Both the position numbers and the translations under genes were made by a program. Positions 1-10,255 of a stretch of DNA of 64,000 bases are shown in pieces. Source of the DNA: Lentibacillus sp. CBA3610 (GTDB lineage Bacteria; Bacillota; Bacilli; Bacillales; Amphibacillaceae); NCBI RefSeq assembly GCF_013373365.1, contig NZ_CP035925.1, forward strand, positions 2,046,001 to 2,110,000, written 5' to 3'. Numbering within the stretch: position 1 is the first letter of the stretch; each line of letters begins with the position of its first letter. Under the pieces are notes generated by a model, which was given only the letters and a program-made list of their open reading frames with translations, did not search any database and was not told the DNA's origin.

Positions 1-27
1 TGCGGAATCTAAATGGTATGTCTCTAT

Positions 28-921
28 TTAAACTTTCAGGAATTTGCGTACGCTCATAACACTTCCCCAAATACCTATAAACGTTCCAATCAACAAAATA
101 ATCAGGGATAACTGCCAGGCAAATGGATGAAATGGCAATAAATCTACAAAAGCGTACGTAACTTGACCACTGAGGTTATTCACCAAATAATGATACCCTG
201 TCAGAACAGCAGCAATTGGAATTATGGACCCGAATATGCCATGCAGCGCACCTTCAATGAAAAACGGCCAGCGAATAAAGTTATTGGTAGCACCGACAAG
301 CTTCATAATACCGATTTCTCTGCTGCGGGCCATAATTGTAAGTTTAATTGTGTTTGATATAAGGAATATAGCAGTAAAGACTAATCCGATAATCAATACC
401 AAACCAATGTTGCGTGCGTATTCATTAAATTGAAACAACTGCTGAACAACATCTCTTCCATAGTTGACTTCCTGGATATTATCCAAATTATTAATTTCCG
501 CTGCTAACGACTCTGTTTGGGTTGGTTTCTTTGCCCTAACAGTAAAAGCATGGTTCAATGGGTTGTCCTGCTCAAACATCTGCCAGGTGGAACCTTCTTC
601 GCCCATGTCCTCAATTAATTGACTGAGTTCTTCATCTTTTGAGCTGAATGCAACAGTTTCTGTTTCATTCATTTGTTCTATGGCCGAGCCAATTTCATTT
701 ATTTCTTCCTCATTTGCAGTACGGTCGATTAATGCTTCAATCTCGACATCTTCTTCCAGACCCTGAGCCATGTGATTAAGATTCAGCATTAACGCGAGAA
801 AAGCTCCCACAAGCAATAGTGTTGTTGTGACTGCGCCTACAGATGCCACCGTCATCCAGCCATTTCGGAAAATATTTTTGGCACCTTCTCTGAAATGGCG
901 CTTAGTTGTTCTATACTTCAT
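28..921 (-). CDS. ftsX: Cell division ABC transporter permease FtsX
   Basis: Integral membrane partner of FtsE; the FtsEX complex controls peptidoglycan hydrolases at the membrane, and in Bacillus it acts on CwlO during elongation. The protein has a short cytoplasmic N-terminus, a first membrane segment near residues 22-46 (ASVGAVTTTLLLVGAFLALML), a large extracytoplasmic loop to about residue 160, and three C-terminal membrane segments in the usual FtsX/MacB arrangement. I start it at the ATG at 921 (MKYRTTKRHFREG), giving 297 residues, because the extra nine residues upstream do not resemble the family. It overlaps the end of ftsE by 11 bp, so the two are translationally coupled. Confidence 0.95.
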   Translation of the reverse strand: MKYRTTKRHFREGAKNIFRNGWMTVASVGAVTTTLLLVGAFLALMLNLNHMAQGLEEDVEIEALIDRTANEEEINEIGSAIEQMNETETVAFSSKDEELSQLIEDMGEEGSTWQMFEQDNPLNHAFTVRAKKPTQTESLAAEINNLDNIQEVNYGRDVVQQLFQFNEYARNIGLVLIIGLVFTAIFLISNTIKLTIMARSREIGIMKLVGATNNFIRWPFFIEGALHGIFGSIIPIAAVLTGYHYLVNNLSGQVTYAFVDLLPFHPFAWQLSLIILLIGTFIGIWGSVMSVRKFLKV

Positions 922-1597
922 AGCCGTAATCACCTCGTTGCTCGTCACGCACGATTAAGCCGTCTTCCACTGCGATTACGCGCTTTTTAATCGTATTGAC
1001 AATCTCCTGGCTGTGAGTGGCCATGATCATCGTCGTACCTTTGTCATTAATCTCTTCAAAAACCCGCATGATTTCCCATGACGTTTCAGGATCCAAATTA
1101 CCGGTAGGCTCATCCGCAATGACAATTTTAGGGTTGTTCACAATGGCACGTGCCGTCGCCACACGCTGTTGTTCACCTCCGGATAACTCGTCCGGAATGA
1201 AGCGTGCCTTATTCTTCAATCCGACCAGTTCCAGAACATCCATAACGCGTTTGCGGATATTGCGGGGGGATTCTTCAATGACTTCAAGTGCGAATGCGAT
1301 ATTTTCATAGGCTGATAGTTTTGGAAGCAACTTGAAATCCTGAAAAATGACACCAACATCCCGGCGCAAAAATGGAACCCGCTTTTCCTTCAGTGTGCTT
1401 AAGTCAGTATTATTAATCACAATGGTACCGTCAGTCGGCTTTACTTCACGGTAGATAAGCCTGATAAACGTTGATTTGCCGGCACCACTCGGTCCGACAA
1501 CATATACAAATTCACCTTGATCAATATTTATATCAATCCCATTCAGGGCAGTCACACCATTCGCATACGTCTTGTAAACGTCTTTCATTTTAATCAT
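911..1597 (-). CDS. ftsE: Cell division ABC transporter ATPase FtsE
   Basis: Cytoplasmic ATPase that powers FtsX. All ABC motifs are visible in 228 residues: Walker A GPSGAGKS (about 35-42), signature LSGGEQQR, Walker B IVIADEPTGNLD and the switch histidine in MATHSQE. A ribosome site AAAGGTGA lies 7-8 bases before the ATG. It is the first gene of an ftsE-ftsX pair; cccB lies upstream but is separated by a terminator. Confidence 0.96.
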   Translation of the reverse strand: MIKMKDVYKTYANGVTALNGIDINIDQGEFVYVVGPSGAGKSTFIRLIYREVKPTDGTIVINNTDLSTLKEKRVPFLRRDVGVIFQDFKLLPKLSAYENIAFALEVIEESPRNIRKRVMDVLELVGLKNKARFIPDELSGGEQQRVATARAIVNNPKIVIADEPTGNLDPETSWEIMRVFEEINDKGTTMIMATHSQEIVNTIKKRVIAVEDGLIVRDEQRGDYGYEV

Positions 1598-1863
1598 GTA
1601 TGTATCACCTTTTATTCATAATGTTGTAACTCTTAGCTGTTAAAATTCATCATAATTCGGTATAAGAAGACTAACTGCGTTTTAAATCGGGATGGTTTAA
1701 CAATTTTTATTCATTATAACATTTTTCAGCAGAAATTTTAGGCTTATAATATTACATTTTCATTTCATTTTATGTAATTTGAATCAATCTTTGTAATATT
1801 TTAGATAATTTATGCGGAATTTGCAGGAGGGAGGAAAAGACTGGATGGTTTCCGGACAGGCAA

Positions 1864-1903
1864 CAAAAAAAGCTTGACCCATATGTAAACAGGTCAAACT
1901 TTT
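1864..1903 (-). terminator. Rho-independent terminator after cccB
   Basis: On the minus strand GTTTGACC pairs with GGGTCAAGC around an 11-base loop and is followed by a run of seven T. It lies 13 bases past the cccB stop codon and separates cccB from ftsEX. Confidence 0.8.
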
Positions 1904-1915
1904 GTCTGTTCGTTA

Positions 1916-2293
1916 TTAATTGTAATTTTCGACTAACCATGTTGCAAGTGTTTGTGCATCTTCATCGCTGACTTGTTCCTGTGCCGGCATGCTTCCTGTA
2001 CCATTTTGGATGATATCGACAACTTCATCGGCAGAATAGTCTGCACCAACTGCTGTTAAATCATCCCCGGCACCACCGGAAAGGTCAGCACCGTGACATT
2101 GAGCACAGTTGCTTTCGTAAATTTCTTCACCGGCTGCGGCGGTTTCTCCTCCGCTGTCGTCAGCTGATTCTTCGGTACCAGTATCACCAGTGTCACCACC
2201 GGTATCACCGTCACCGCCGTCATCTCCACCGCCGCCACAAGCGCCGAGCACTAACGCTGTGCCGAAAACAATTGTTAATAACCATTTCTTCAT
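1916..2293 (-). CDS. cccB: Cytochrome c551 lipoprotein CccB
   Basis: Small membrane-anchored cytochrome c that passes electrons to a terminal oxidase. It has a type II signal peptide with lipobox LGAC (Cys19 is the lipidated residue), then a low-complexity Gly/Asp/Thr/Glu linker of about 35 residues, then one class I heme domain with CAQCH and a likely distal Met in TGSMPA. I chose the ATG at 2293 (MKKWLL) because GGGGGGA precedes it at good spacing; the 125-residue length is typical. The very acidic Gly-Asp linker fits an extracytoplasmic protein of a salt-adapted cell (inference). Position next to prfB and ftsE matches B. subtilis. Confidence 0.92.
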   Translation of the reverse strand: MKKWLLTIVFGTALVLGACGGGGDDGGDGDTGGDTGDTGTEESADDSGGETAAAGEEIYESNCAQCHGADLSGGAGDDLTAVGADYSADEVVDIIQNGTGSMPAQEQVSDEDAQTLATWLVENYN

Positions 2294-2508
2294 AGTTAAA
2301 TCCCCCCTAACAAAATTTAGTGAAAAGGTTATCACAGTTATTATAACCTAATGCTAAAAAAATAAAACTCCCGTTCCTGATTTTTCTCAGGGGATAACAT
2401 TACTAAACAGCGGACACATTGGGACTTTTAACAAAATGTGTCATTTTCATGAATTTTTTTCCGCATGTAACCTGAACAACCAACTGAATGGGGTGATTCA
2501 CGCTTGCT

Positions 2509-3610
2509 TCAATCAATCCGCGAACGTAAATACGCATCGATAAATGGGTCCAGATTCCCGTCGACAACGCCTTGTGCGTTACCCACCTCAACATTGGTAC
2601 GATGGTCTTTTACCATGGTATAAGGGTGGAAAACATATGAGCGAATTTGGCTTCCCCAGCCGATTTCTCTCTGCTCGCCGCGCATTTTGTCGATTTCCTG
2701 TTGTTGCCGTTCCAATTCCTGCTGATACAGTTTGGATCGGAGCATTTTCATTGCCCGCTCCCGGTTCTGGATTTGTGACCGTTCTGATTGACATGTAACA
2801 ATCGTATTTGTCGGCAAGTGTGTCATTCGGACCGCGGAATCGGTCGTATTGACATGCTGACCGCCAGCACCACTTGCGCGATAGGTATCAACCTTAATAT
2901 CTTCATTTTTGATTTCAATATCAACATTATCATCCATTTCCGGCATGACTTCACACGATGCAAATGATGTATGCCGCCGTCCGGAAGAATCAAATGGGGA
3001 AATACGTACAAGCCGATGGACGCCTTTTTCAGCTTTCAGATTGCCATACGCGTTATGCCCCTTAATCCACAATGTCACACTCTTGACACCTGCTTCATCA
3101 CCGGGCAGGTAATCAAGCATTTCAATTGTAAAGTCTTTTTTATCAGCCCAGCGCTGGTACATTCGCAAAAGTATACTTGCCCAGTCCTGTGATTCCGTGC
3201 CGCCAGCACCAGGATGCAACTCCAAAATGGCATTATTCTGATCATACGGCTCACTTAACAGCATTTGCAGTTCAAAATCGTTCATCTCTTTTCGCAATGC
3301 TGTTATGTCGCTTTCCAGATCCGCAAACAGTTCTTGATCATTTTCTTCTTTCACAAGCTCATAGGAGACTTCAATACTTTCCAATTTTTCTTCGAGTGAC
3401 TCAAATCCTTCAACATAACGTTTAAGGCTGTTGTTTTCATCAATCAGCTTTTGGGCATTTTCCTGATCATCCCAAAAGGCGGGATCACTCATCTCCAATT
3501 CCAGTTCTTTGATGCGTTCCCGTTTGACATCAAAGTCAAAGAGACCCCCTGAATTCAGTCATCCGTTTATTCATTTGTTCAAGTTCATGTCCAATTTCAA
3601 CAAGCTCCAT
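2509..3610 (-). CDS. prfB: Peptide chain release factor 2, with programmed +1 frameshift
   Basis: Reads UGA and UAA stop codons and triggers peptide release. The gene is in two frames. It starts at the ATG at 3610 ([12 protein letters not shown]) and reads 24 codons to CTT TGA C, with the in-frame TGA at 3538-3536. An internal Shine-Dalgarno AGGGGG lies at 3550-3545, just upstream of the slippery codon. Reading then continues in the +1 frame ([11 protein letters not shown]...) to 2509, about 366 residues in total, the normal RF2 length. The GGQ catalytic motif is present (GAGGQHVN). This is the classic autoregulated RF2 frameshift, so the gene is intact. Confidence 0.97.
3536..3550 (-). promoter_or_regulatory. 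prfB programmed frameshift site
   Basis: Internal Shine-Dalgarno AGGGGG, three bases, then CTT TGA C. This is the conserved RF2 autoregulatory cassette: low RF2 lets the ribosome pause at TGA and slip +1. Confidence 0.95.
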
Positions 3611-3646
3611 GCAGTTCACCTCATCTTATATTGTCATATCAGTGAA

Positions 3647-3674
3647 AACACCCCCCTTTGAACGGGTGAGTGTT
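3647..3674 (-). terminator. Possible terminator or attenuating hairpin between secA and prfB
   Basis: On the minus strand AACACTCACCC can pair with GGGGGGTGTT, followed by only four T. It is a weak U-tract, so partial read-through from secA into prfB is likely. Confidence 0.45.
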
Positions 3675-3742
3675 CCACATGCAACAAATAACTTTCGGGT
3701 TGCTTTTCGGGATTATACTGTGTTTACTGGCTCTATTGGTTA

Positions 3743-6262
3743 CTATGCGCCATGACAATGTTTGTATTTTTTGCCGCTGCCGCATGGACACGGTTCATTG
3801 CGGCCTACGTTTTCCGTCTTCACATAAGGCTTCCGGCTCTTTTTCTTATCTTCCTGATTTTGACCACCGGAAACGGCTTGTGTATCTTTCACAACTTCCT
3901 GACGCTGCAAATTATCCCTGATTTGTGCTTTCATCACATATTTTGCAACTTCATCCTCAATTTCAACAACCATTTCCTCGAACATTTGAAAACCTTCAGC
4001 CTGATATTCCTGGAGCGGATCGTTTTGACCATATGCGCGCAAATGAATCCCTTGACGGAGCTGCTCCATTTGATCAATATGGTCCATCCACTTGGTATCG
4101 ACTGTTCGTAAAAGAATCACTTTTTCAAATTCACGCATTTGTTCAGGTGTCAGTTCTTGTTCTTTTTCTTCATAACGAGCTTTAACTTTTTCCAGAATAA
4201 ATTCTGTTATTTCTTCAGGTTCTTTACCTTTAATATCATCTACTGAAATATCCTCAGGACTCAGCAGGTTCCCATGGACGTATTCGATGATTGAATTTAG
4301 TTCCCAGTTTTCATCAAGTTCATCTTGCGTATTCGCACCGACAACACGTTCCAGTGAGGATTTAATCATCCCCTGCACAATTTCACGCAGATCTTCATTC
4401 GCTTCAATGACATCAAACCGCTGCTTGTATATAATCTCACGCTGTTGCCGGAGTACGTCATCATATGAAAGCACTGTTTTACGGGCGTCAAAGTTATTGC
4501 CTTCAACGCGTTTCTGGGCCGATTCCACAGCTCTTGAAACCATTTTACTCTCAATTGGCTGTGAATCATCCATACCCATCCGTTCCATCATCGAGCTCAT
4601 ATTTTCAGAACCAAAGCGCCGCATCAGCTCATCTTCCATTGATAAATAAAATTGTGACATTCCAGGATCTCCTTGACGTCCTGAACGGCCACGCAGCTGA
4701 TTATCAATACGACGTGATTCATGACGCTCGGTACCGATGACAGCTAGACCGCCCCGATCCACAACGCCTTCACCAAGTTTAATATCGGTTCCGCGCCCGG
4801 CCATATTTGTAGCGATGGTCACCGCACCTTTTTGCCCGGCATTTTCAATGATTTCGGCTTCCCGATAATGGTTCTTGGCGTTCAGGACATTATGCGGCAC
4901 ACCCGCTTTTTTCAACATCTTTGAGATTAACTCTGATGTTTCAACTGCAACGGTGCCGACCAGTACTGGCTGACCGGCTTCATGCCTCTGCTTTATGTCA
5001 TCTGCAACAGCACGGAATTTCCCTTCCATGGACCTGTAAATCATATCCGCCTTGTCATCACGAATAATCGGTTCATTCGTAGGAATGGCGATAACATCCA
5101 TGTTGTAGATATTACGGAACTCTTCTTCTTCCGTTTTCGCCGTACCTGTCATGCCGGAGATTTTCTCGTACATGCGGAAAAAGTTCTGGAATGTAATCGA
5201 TGCAAGCGTCATGCTTTCATTTTGGATTTGCAGGCCTTCTTTGGCTTCGATTGCCTGGTGAAGACCATCACTGTAACGCCGCCCCTTCATCAGCCGGCCG
5301 GTGAATTGGTCAACAATAATCACTTCGCCTTCCTGGACGACATAATCGGTATCACGATGCATCGATACGTGTGCTTTTAAAGCCTGGTTAACATGGTGTG
5401 TCAATGTAACATGATTTAAATCAAATAGGTTTTCAATACTGAAATAACGTTCTGCCTTATTAATGCCTTCTTCCGTCAATTGAACGCCTTTCGTTTTTTC
5501 ATCGTACGTATAATCCGTGTCCCGGGACAGCGTACGCACGAAGCCATTTGCCTGCTGATACATGGACGCTGATTTTTGAGCTGAGCCTGAGATGATCAGC
5601 GGTGTCCGTGCTTCATCAATTAAAATTGAGTCAACTTCATCAATGATCGCGAAATGCAGCGGGCGCTGTACCATCTGCTCTTTATATAGAACCATGTTAT
5701 CACGCAGGAAGTCAAAGCCAAATTCGTTGTTCGTTCCATAAGTGATATCACTGTAGTATGCTTCCCGCTTCTCTTCTTTTGTCATACCGTTACCATTCAA
5801 GCCAACTGTCAGACCAAGAAAATTGTATAGTTCACCCATGTCCTTCGCGTCACGATCTGCCAGATAGTCATTGACCGTAATAATATGAACGCCTTTTCCG
5901 GAAATGGCGTTTAAATATGCCGGCATGGTTGATGCTAATGTTTTACCCTCACCGGTTTTCATTTCGGCGATATTACCCTCGTGCAATGCAATTGCCCCCG
6001 ACAACTGAACAGGGAATGGACGTAAGCCTAACACACGCTTGGAACCCTCACGGACAACGGCATATGCTTCCACAAGCATATCATCCAATGGTTCCCCGTT
6101 TGCATACCTGTCCTTAAATTCCTCGGTTTTTCCCTTGAGATCATCATTGGATAACCGTTCCATTTCAGATTCCAGGGCTTCAATCTGATCAACTTTTCGC
6201 TGTATTTTATTTAGCTGTTTTTTATTTCCGTCACCAAAAATCTTCGTCAATAACCCTGCCAT
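3743..6262 (-). CDS. secA: Preprotein translocase ATPase SecA
   Basis: Motor of the Sec pathway; drives unfolded preproteins through SecYEG. The 839-residue protein shows the DEAD-like Walker [13 protein letters not shown] and IDEAR motifs, the preprotein crosslinking domain, helicase motif VI region ([13 protein letters not shown]), and a C-terminal zinc motif [15 protein letters not shown] that binds SecB-like partners or ribosomes. I start at the ATG at 6262 ([15 protein letters not shown]), which has a GAGGAG ribosome site; the upstream in-frame extension is not family-like. Next to prfB as in other Bacillaceae. Confidence 0.98.
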   Translation of the reverse strand: MAGLLTKIFGDGNKKQLNKIQRKVDQIEALESEMERLSNDDLKGKTEEFKDRYANGEPLDDMLVEAYAVVREGSKRVLGLRPFPVQLSGAIALHEGNIAEMKTGEGKTLASTMPAYLNAISGKGVHIITVNDYLADRDAKDMGELYNFLGLTVGLNGNGMTKEEKREAYYSDITYGTNNEFGFDFLRDNMVLYKEQMVQRPLHFAIIDEVDSILIDEARTPLIISGSAQKSASMYQQANGFVRTLSRDTDYTYDEKTKGVQLTEEGINKAERYFSIENLFDLNHVTLTHHVNQALKAHVSMHRDTDYVVQEGEVIIVDQFTGRLMKGRRYSDGLHQAIEAKEGLQIQNESMTLASITFQNFFRMYEKISGMTGTAKTEEEEFRNIYNMDVIAIPTNEPIIRDDKADMIYRSMEGKFRAVADDIKQRHEAGQPVLVGTVAVETSELISKMLKKAGVPHNVLNAKNHYREAEIIENAGQKGAVTIATNMAGRGTDIKLGEGVVDRGGLAVIGTERHESRRIDNQLRGRSGRQGDPGMSQFYLSMEDELMRRFGSENMSSMMERMGMDDSQPIESKMVSRAVESAQKRVEGNNFDARKTVLSYDDVLRQQREIIYKQRFDVIEANEDLREIVQGMIKSSLERVVGANTQDELDENWELNSIIEYVHGNLLSPEDISVDDIKGKEPEEITEFILEKVKARYEEKEQELTPEQMREFEKVILLRTVDTKWMDHIDQMEQLRQGIHLRAYGQNDPLQEYQAEGFQMFEEMVVEIEDEVAKYVMKAQIRDNLQRQEVVKDTQAVSGGQNQEDKKKSRKPYVKTENVGRNEPCPCGSGKKYKHCHGA

Positions 6263-6708
6263 ATAAAACGCTCCTCGTATTATTTCATTGGAAAAATTCA
6301 GCACGAGCCTCATTTATAACGCGTACCGAAGTTCTTAAAATCCTCTATATTTTTTATGGTTTTGAAATCTATTCATTTCATATAGTCCAATATTTATGAT
6401 AACGCATCTCAAATCGTATGACAACTTATTGCGCTGGTTAGAGGCATGCATAACTTGACAATAGAATGGCCATGTTTAAAGTGAACTGCCTGGCCTCCAC
6501 TCCAATCAACAACCACAAGAGAGGTTTGATTTAAATCAATATTTGGAGACGGATTAAACCAGGATTTTTTAACCATTATTATCAGCAGCTGGAATATGCG
6601 AGACTCCTGTGGGGAGAAAACAGCAAAAAAGAAAGAACAGTCCGGGGATGAACTGTTCCTTCAATGAGGTAAGTAAGAGGCAAAATGAGGATACTGAAAA
6701 GGATGAGC
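6263..6708. other. Intergenic stretch with a decayed copy of a GC-rich palindromic repeat
   Basis: No credible gene. Between about 6490 and 6620 it carries fragments (CCTCCACTCCAATCAACAA and GCGAGACTCCTGTGGGGA) that match parts of the palindromic elements at 12197-12329 and 12385-12500, so it looks like a worn copy. GAACAGT and ACTGTTC at about 6638-6661 form a small hairpin. Confidence 0.5.
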
Positions 6709-6864
6709 CTATGAAAATGAATAAGCGTGCGATGATTCTTCATTCTTCTTATCCAATTCTGACAGACGACGATTTGTAACAGCGATAATTTCCAACAACT
6801 GTGCAATCGCTTCTTCATGCTGCCGGACCTTTTTGACTAGTTCGTCATACTCGATTTCACTCAC
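6709..6864 (-). CDS. Small hypothetical protein, 51 residues
   Basis: I read a short gene that starts at GTG (6864) with AAAGGAAG seven bases upstream and ends at TAG (6709). The product begins MSEIEYDELVKKVRQHEEA and continues as a charged amphipathic helix (AIAQLLEIIAVTNRRLSELDKK), so a small coiled-coil protein is likely. It stands alone between hpf and secA. I do not recognise a family and give no function. Support is the good ribosome site and helical composition only. Confidence 0.55.
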   Translation of the reverse strand: MSEIEYDELVKKVRQHEEAIAQLLEIIAVTNRRLSELDKKNEESSHAYSFS

Positions 6865-7127
6865 ATAAGCACTTCCTTTCATCTTGTATGACTCTGTTAT
6901 AGCATGGATTCATTAAAAAAAGCCAATCACCATTTTTCAAATTCAGGAATGCATTCGACACGATTTTGCCACAAAAATGCACGTTTCGACATGATTTCGA
7001 TTTAACTTTAGAAAATCACCAGCATTTAAATCGCCAAAATTAAAATTCAGCATAACGTACGACAATATTCGACAATATGTCCTGAACCACTGAAATGCCG
7101 GGATTCTTATTGAGCAAAAAATGAATA

Positions 7128-7154
7128 AGCGGCCCTGTTTTCAGGACCGCTTTT
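7128..7154 (-). terminator. Terminator after hpf
   Basis: AAGCGGCCCTG and TCAGGACCGCTT form a stem with a 3-base loop. On the minus strand it is followed by ATTCATTTTTTG, so it can end hpf transcripts. It lies about 95 bases past the hpf stop. Confidence 0.7.
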
Positions 7155-7247
7155 GTAAATATATATACCGCATGTAAACTGCATTCATTCTTTCGATGGG
7201 GAAAGAACACCCCGCTGATAGAAGCTTCACTATACCGTTTATTTTGT

Positions 7248-7805
7248 TTAACTATTGGGTTCGATCAATCCATATTTTCCGTCTTTACGACGATATACGA
7301 CACTGGTAGTTCCGGAAACTGCATCTGTAAATACGTAAAACGCATGCCCCAGCATATCCATTTGCAATACCGCTTCTTCTGAATCCATTGGTTTCAGATC
7401 AAATTGTTTTTTACGAACGATTTCCACCTCGTCCGATTCTTCTTTTTCATATTCTTCTTCTGCTTCTTTTTCGAGCTCGGCAAATATATGTTTTGGAGAA
7501 CCTTCTTGTCTAAATTTACGATTCACTTTAGTTTTGTACTTGCGGATTTGCCGTTCCAATTTTGCTACTACCAGATCAATGGCAGCATATAAATCAAGAT
7601 GCTGCTCTTCTGCCCGGAGAAGAAGATTTGGCATTGGAATCGTAACCTCAATTCGCTGTTCATCGTTATAGACACTTAAGTTAACATTTACATCCGATGA
7701 TGGTGGTGTGTCAAAATATCTTGCCAGTTTGCCGATTTTCTTTTCGACATAATCCCGAATTGCTCCGGTCACCTCAATATTTTCACCACGAATGTTGTAC
7801 TTCAT
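7248..7805 (-). CDS. hpf: Ribosome hibernation promoting factor, long form
   Basis: Binds 30S subunits and, in the long form, dimerises ribosomes into 100S particles under stress or in stationary phase. The 185 residues show the N-terminal S30AE domain (MKYNIRGENIEVTGAIRDYVEKK..., about 1-105), a charged linker rich in Glu (about 106-128), and the C-terminal dimerisation domain (about 129-185: FDLKPMDSEEAVLQMDMLGH...). Ribosome site AAAGGAGG precedes the ATG. B. subtilis yvyD is controlled by SigB and SigH. Here a TATAAT box at about 7842-7847 and a nearby GTTTAA-14-TGGTAA pair are possible promoters, not certain. Confidence 0.96.
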   Translation of the reverse strand: MKYNIRGENIEVTGAIRDYVEKKIGKLARYFDTPPSSDVNVNLSVYNDEQRIEVTIPMPNLLLRAEEQHLDLYAAIDLVVAKLERQIRKYKTKVNRKFRQEGSPKHIFAELEKEAEEEYEKEESDEVEIVRKKQFDLKPMDSEEAVLQMDMLGHAFYVFTDAVSGTTSVVYRRKDGKYGLIEPNS

Positions 7806-7909
7806 AAAAAGTGTCCTCCTTTCATCCTTATATCTTTATTATACTACATTACCACTAACTTTTCCTGCTTAAACAAGCAATAATATCAGGAAAAGTATAT
7901 TGGAAAACT

Positions 7910-7937
7910 AAAAGACCCCGGTAGATCGGAGTCTTTC
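7910..7937 (-). terminator. Terminator of the flaG-fliD-fliS-fliT operon
   Basis: On the minus strand AAAGACTCCG and CGGGGTCTTTT form a stem around a 6-base loop just past the fliT stop codon. Confidence 0.75.
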
Positions 7938-7943
7938 AACTGT

Positions 7944-8297
7944 TCACTTCTTACTATCCATGAACATGCCATCTGCTATTTTCACATTTTCATATGGATT
8001 GATGTAAGAACGATTGGATTTTTTCTGTTTTTTCATTTGCTTCATTTCAATCTTTAAGTCGTCAAATAACATGTTCATTTTCGTTTGAATGTGATGATTA
8101 AGACTTACAACTTTTTCACCAAGCTGTTTTTCGCTCTCAGTAAATGGCGGGCTGATTTGGTTAAGTAGATTTCCCCTTTTTACCAGTAAATCATTAACCT
8201 CTTCCATAATAGCATCGCGGTTTTTCCCATTAACTTCTGTATCCAGAACCTTTTCCAGCTGTTTCGTAATATTCCATAATTGCTGTAATTGATCCAT
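7944..8297 (-). CDS. fliT: Flagellar export chaperone FliT
   Basis: Small helical chaperone for the filament cap protein FliD. The 117-residue product is almost all charged helix and ends with NPYENVKIADGMFMDSKK, a Bacillus FliT-type tail. Its ATG overlaps the fliS stop as TAATG, so the two are coupled. Sequence alone is weakly conserved in this family; order fliD-fliS-fliT makes the call firm. Confidence 0.85.
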   Translation of the reverse strand: MDQLQQLWNITKQLEKVLDTEVNGKNRDAIMEEVNDLLVKRGNLLNQISPPFTESEKQLGEKVVSLNHHIQTKMNMLFDDLKIEMKQMKKQKKSNRSYINPYENVKIADGMFMDSKK

Positions 8298-8698
8298 TAG
8301 ACTTGTGCACCTTGAACATAGCGGGTTTGACGTGTCTGCTTAATAACGTGCTTCCAGGTATCCCTGAACTCCGTAACATAATGTAATGCTTCTTCGAGAA
8401 ACGCAGCATCATTATGTATGTTCCCTTCTTTCAGCTGGTGCAGTATGTAGTCATACAACGGCATTATCTGCTGCGAAATCTCTACATTCGTATCCAATGT
8501 CACCATCAGTTCCTGGATAATTCTCTGAGCTTTTTGGATATTTGTATTTTTGTTCTCGATTTTTCCATTTTCCATGTCTTTCATGGCCTGTTTTATGAAT
8601 TTGATGCAGCCATTATATAGCATCAGCGTCAATTCCCCGCTCGATGCAGTATTGACAGCATTATTCTGATAGGTTTGATACGGTTTTTTGATTGACAT
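8297..8698 (-). CDS. fliS: Flagellin export chaperone FliS
   Basis: Binds flagellin in the cytoplasm to prevent early polymerisation and, in Bacillus, also supports FliW-based control of flagellin. The 133 residues contain the family features: PYQTYQNNAVNTASSGELTLMLYNG near the N-terminus and the four-helix bundle with KAQRIIQELMVTLD. It sits between fliD and fliT. FliS is kept although no hag gene is found in the window, which implies that flagellin is encoded elsewhere. Confidence 0.95.
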   Translation of the reverse strand: MSIKKPYQTYQNNAVNTASSGELTLMLYNGCIKFIKQAMKDMENGKIENKNTNIQKAQRIIQELMVTLDTNVEISQQIMPLYDYILHQLKEGNIHNDAAFLEEALHYVTEFRDTWKHVIKQTRQTRYVQGAQV

Positions 8699-8749
8699 TC
8701 GGGAACACTCCTTTATAACGGTTGTTAAAATCCTGGCGGCGTTATGACA

Positions 8750-10219
8750 TCATCCCCCGCCGCCAAACTGGTTCATCAGCATTGCTGATTGCTGATTCAT
8801 CCGCTGTATGGCCTGCTCCATCTGGGAAAATTGGCTCCAATAACGATTCTCGACTTGAACCATGCGGTCTTCAAAAGATGAAATCTGTTCATCCAAATCT
8901 TTCATTCGCTTGCCAATTGTATAATTTTCCAGGGTGTCCGTCCCTTTGCCCGCACGCTGCTCAATTTGACCAATAGTCGAATCAAGTGAATCCTCAAGCC
9001 TGTTAATAATACCTCTGTCCTCACCCTCTGAACTATTGGAAAAAAGGTTGAACACACTGTCCGGATCATTAGCCAGGGCATCCTTCAGCCCCTGTTCGTC
9101 AACTTCCAATTTCCCGCCGTCCAGGTAGTTGCTCGTGGTTGAAATGCCTATCTGTGTCAGAGATGAATAGGCACCATCTGTTTCAACAGTCGAATACCAG
9201 CTGCTGCGCATTGAAAAAAGCCCTTGGGAAATAGCGGACTCCCCACGCAGTATCCCGCTTTTCGCTTTTTCTTCCCACAGTTCAATTTCCCGCTCGGACA
9301 TCTCGTTTTTTTGCTCATCGGTTAACGGCGGGTAATCGCGGAATCTCTCTTCCTGCTGAGTGCCATTCAGTTTATCGACGACTTCATTATATTTATCGAC
9401 GAAATTCATAATGGACTCATATGATTGTTCCACGTCATTCGTAACCGTAATGTTTGCACCGTTGCCAGTCGTTGTGTCGTTAAATTGGAACGTGACACCG
9501 CCAAGACCATACGAATTCGATTTGGAAGTCATGTCAATTCCGTTGTATTGGAATGAAGCATCTTCTCCGCCCGTCTCATCGTTCGTATCCATGTTCAAAG
9601 TATCGGTGAAAAAACTTTCCCCCGAAAAATCAATCTCCGGTCCTTCTTTATTATATTCACCCGTTCTGACTGATTCCATTATCACTTTTTGTGTGCTGGA
9701 ATCATAAAACGCACGAACATTATTATCCTGCTCAGTTATTTTTTGCAGTACATCTTCCAATGTGTCCTCATCGTCTATTGCTATGTTGTGGGTATCAGCT
9801 GAATCGTCACTATTATACGTTGTGAATGAAATCTCATCGTTGTTGATATTCAGTTCACGCAATGCTATATCCGGTTCAATGTTGTCCAACCTTCCGCCCA
9901 TATTTATTGCCGATGAAGCTAACGAATCAACTTCTATTGTATATATCCCATTGTTCGCATCGGGGGAACCTGTTGCAGTTACCGCATCTTTCTGTGATGA
10001 AATGACTGATTTGGCATTGTACGTGCTGCTCATTTTCATATTAAGGATCATATCGTCCAATTCCGTAAGCGACTTATTGACATCACGAAAAGCATCCCGT
10101 TTCCATGTCAGAGTCGTTTGATCCTGTTCCATTTTCTGCAGCGGCATCCGCTCTGCTTCCATCAATCTATTTACAAGACTATCAATATCCATTCCTGAAG
10201 CCAGACCGCCAATACGCAT
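8750..10219 (-). CDS. fliD: Flagellar filament cap protein FliD
   Basis: Capping protein that helps flagellin assemble at the filament tip. The 489 residues begin MRIGGLASGMDIDSLVNRLMEAERMPL, the conserved FliD N-terminus, and end with a heptad-rich helix (about 420-480), as needed for oligomer formation. The middle D2-D3 domains are strongly acidic. It is preceded closely by flaG and followed by fliS in one operon driven by the SigD promoter at 10647-10673. Confidence 0.95.
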   Translation of the reverse strand: MRIGGLASGMDIDSLVNRLMEAERMPLQKMEQDQTTLTWKRDAFRDVNKSLTELDDMILNMKMSSTYNAKSVISSQKDAVTATGSPDANNGIYTIEVDSLASSAINMGGRLDNIEPDIALRELNINNDEISFTTYNSDDSADTHNIAIDDEDTLEDVLQKITEQDNNVRAFYDSSTQKVIMESVRTGEYNKEGPEIDFSGESFFTDTLNMDTNDETGGEDASFQYNGIDMTSKSNSYGLGGVTFQFNDTTTGNGANITVTNDVEQSYESIMNFVDKYNEVVDKLNGTQQEERFRDYPPLTDEQKNEMSEREIELWEEKAKSGILRGESAISQGLFSMRSSWYSTVETDGAYSSLTQIGISTTSNYLDGGKLEVDEQGLKDALANDPDSVFNLFSNSSEGEDRGIINRLEDSLDSTIGQIEQRAGKGTDTLENYTIGKRMKDLDEQISSFEDRMVQVENRYWSQFSQMEQAIQRMNQQSAMLMNQFGGGG

Positions 10220-10255
10220 TTATTAACTCCTTCCTGATCGTTTTCACAACTCTGT

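Noticed and set aside
3499-3610. prfB as a pseudogene
   Set aside because: The in-frame TGA is the conserved programmed frameshift, with its internal Shine-Dalgarno and CTT TGA C.
6582-6818. 78-codon minus-strand frame between hpf and secA
   Set aside because: It overlaps the better supported 51-residue gene in another frame and crosses the worn repeat.
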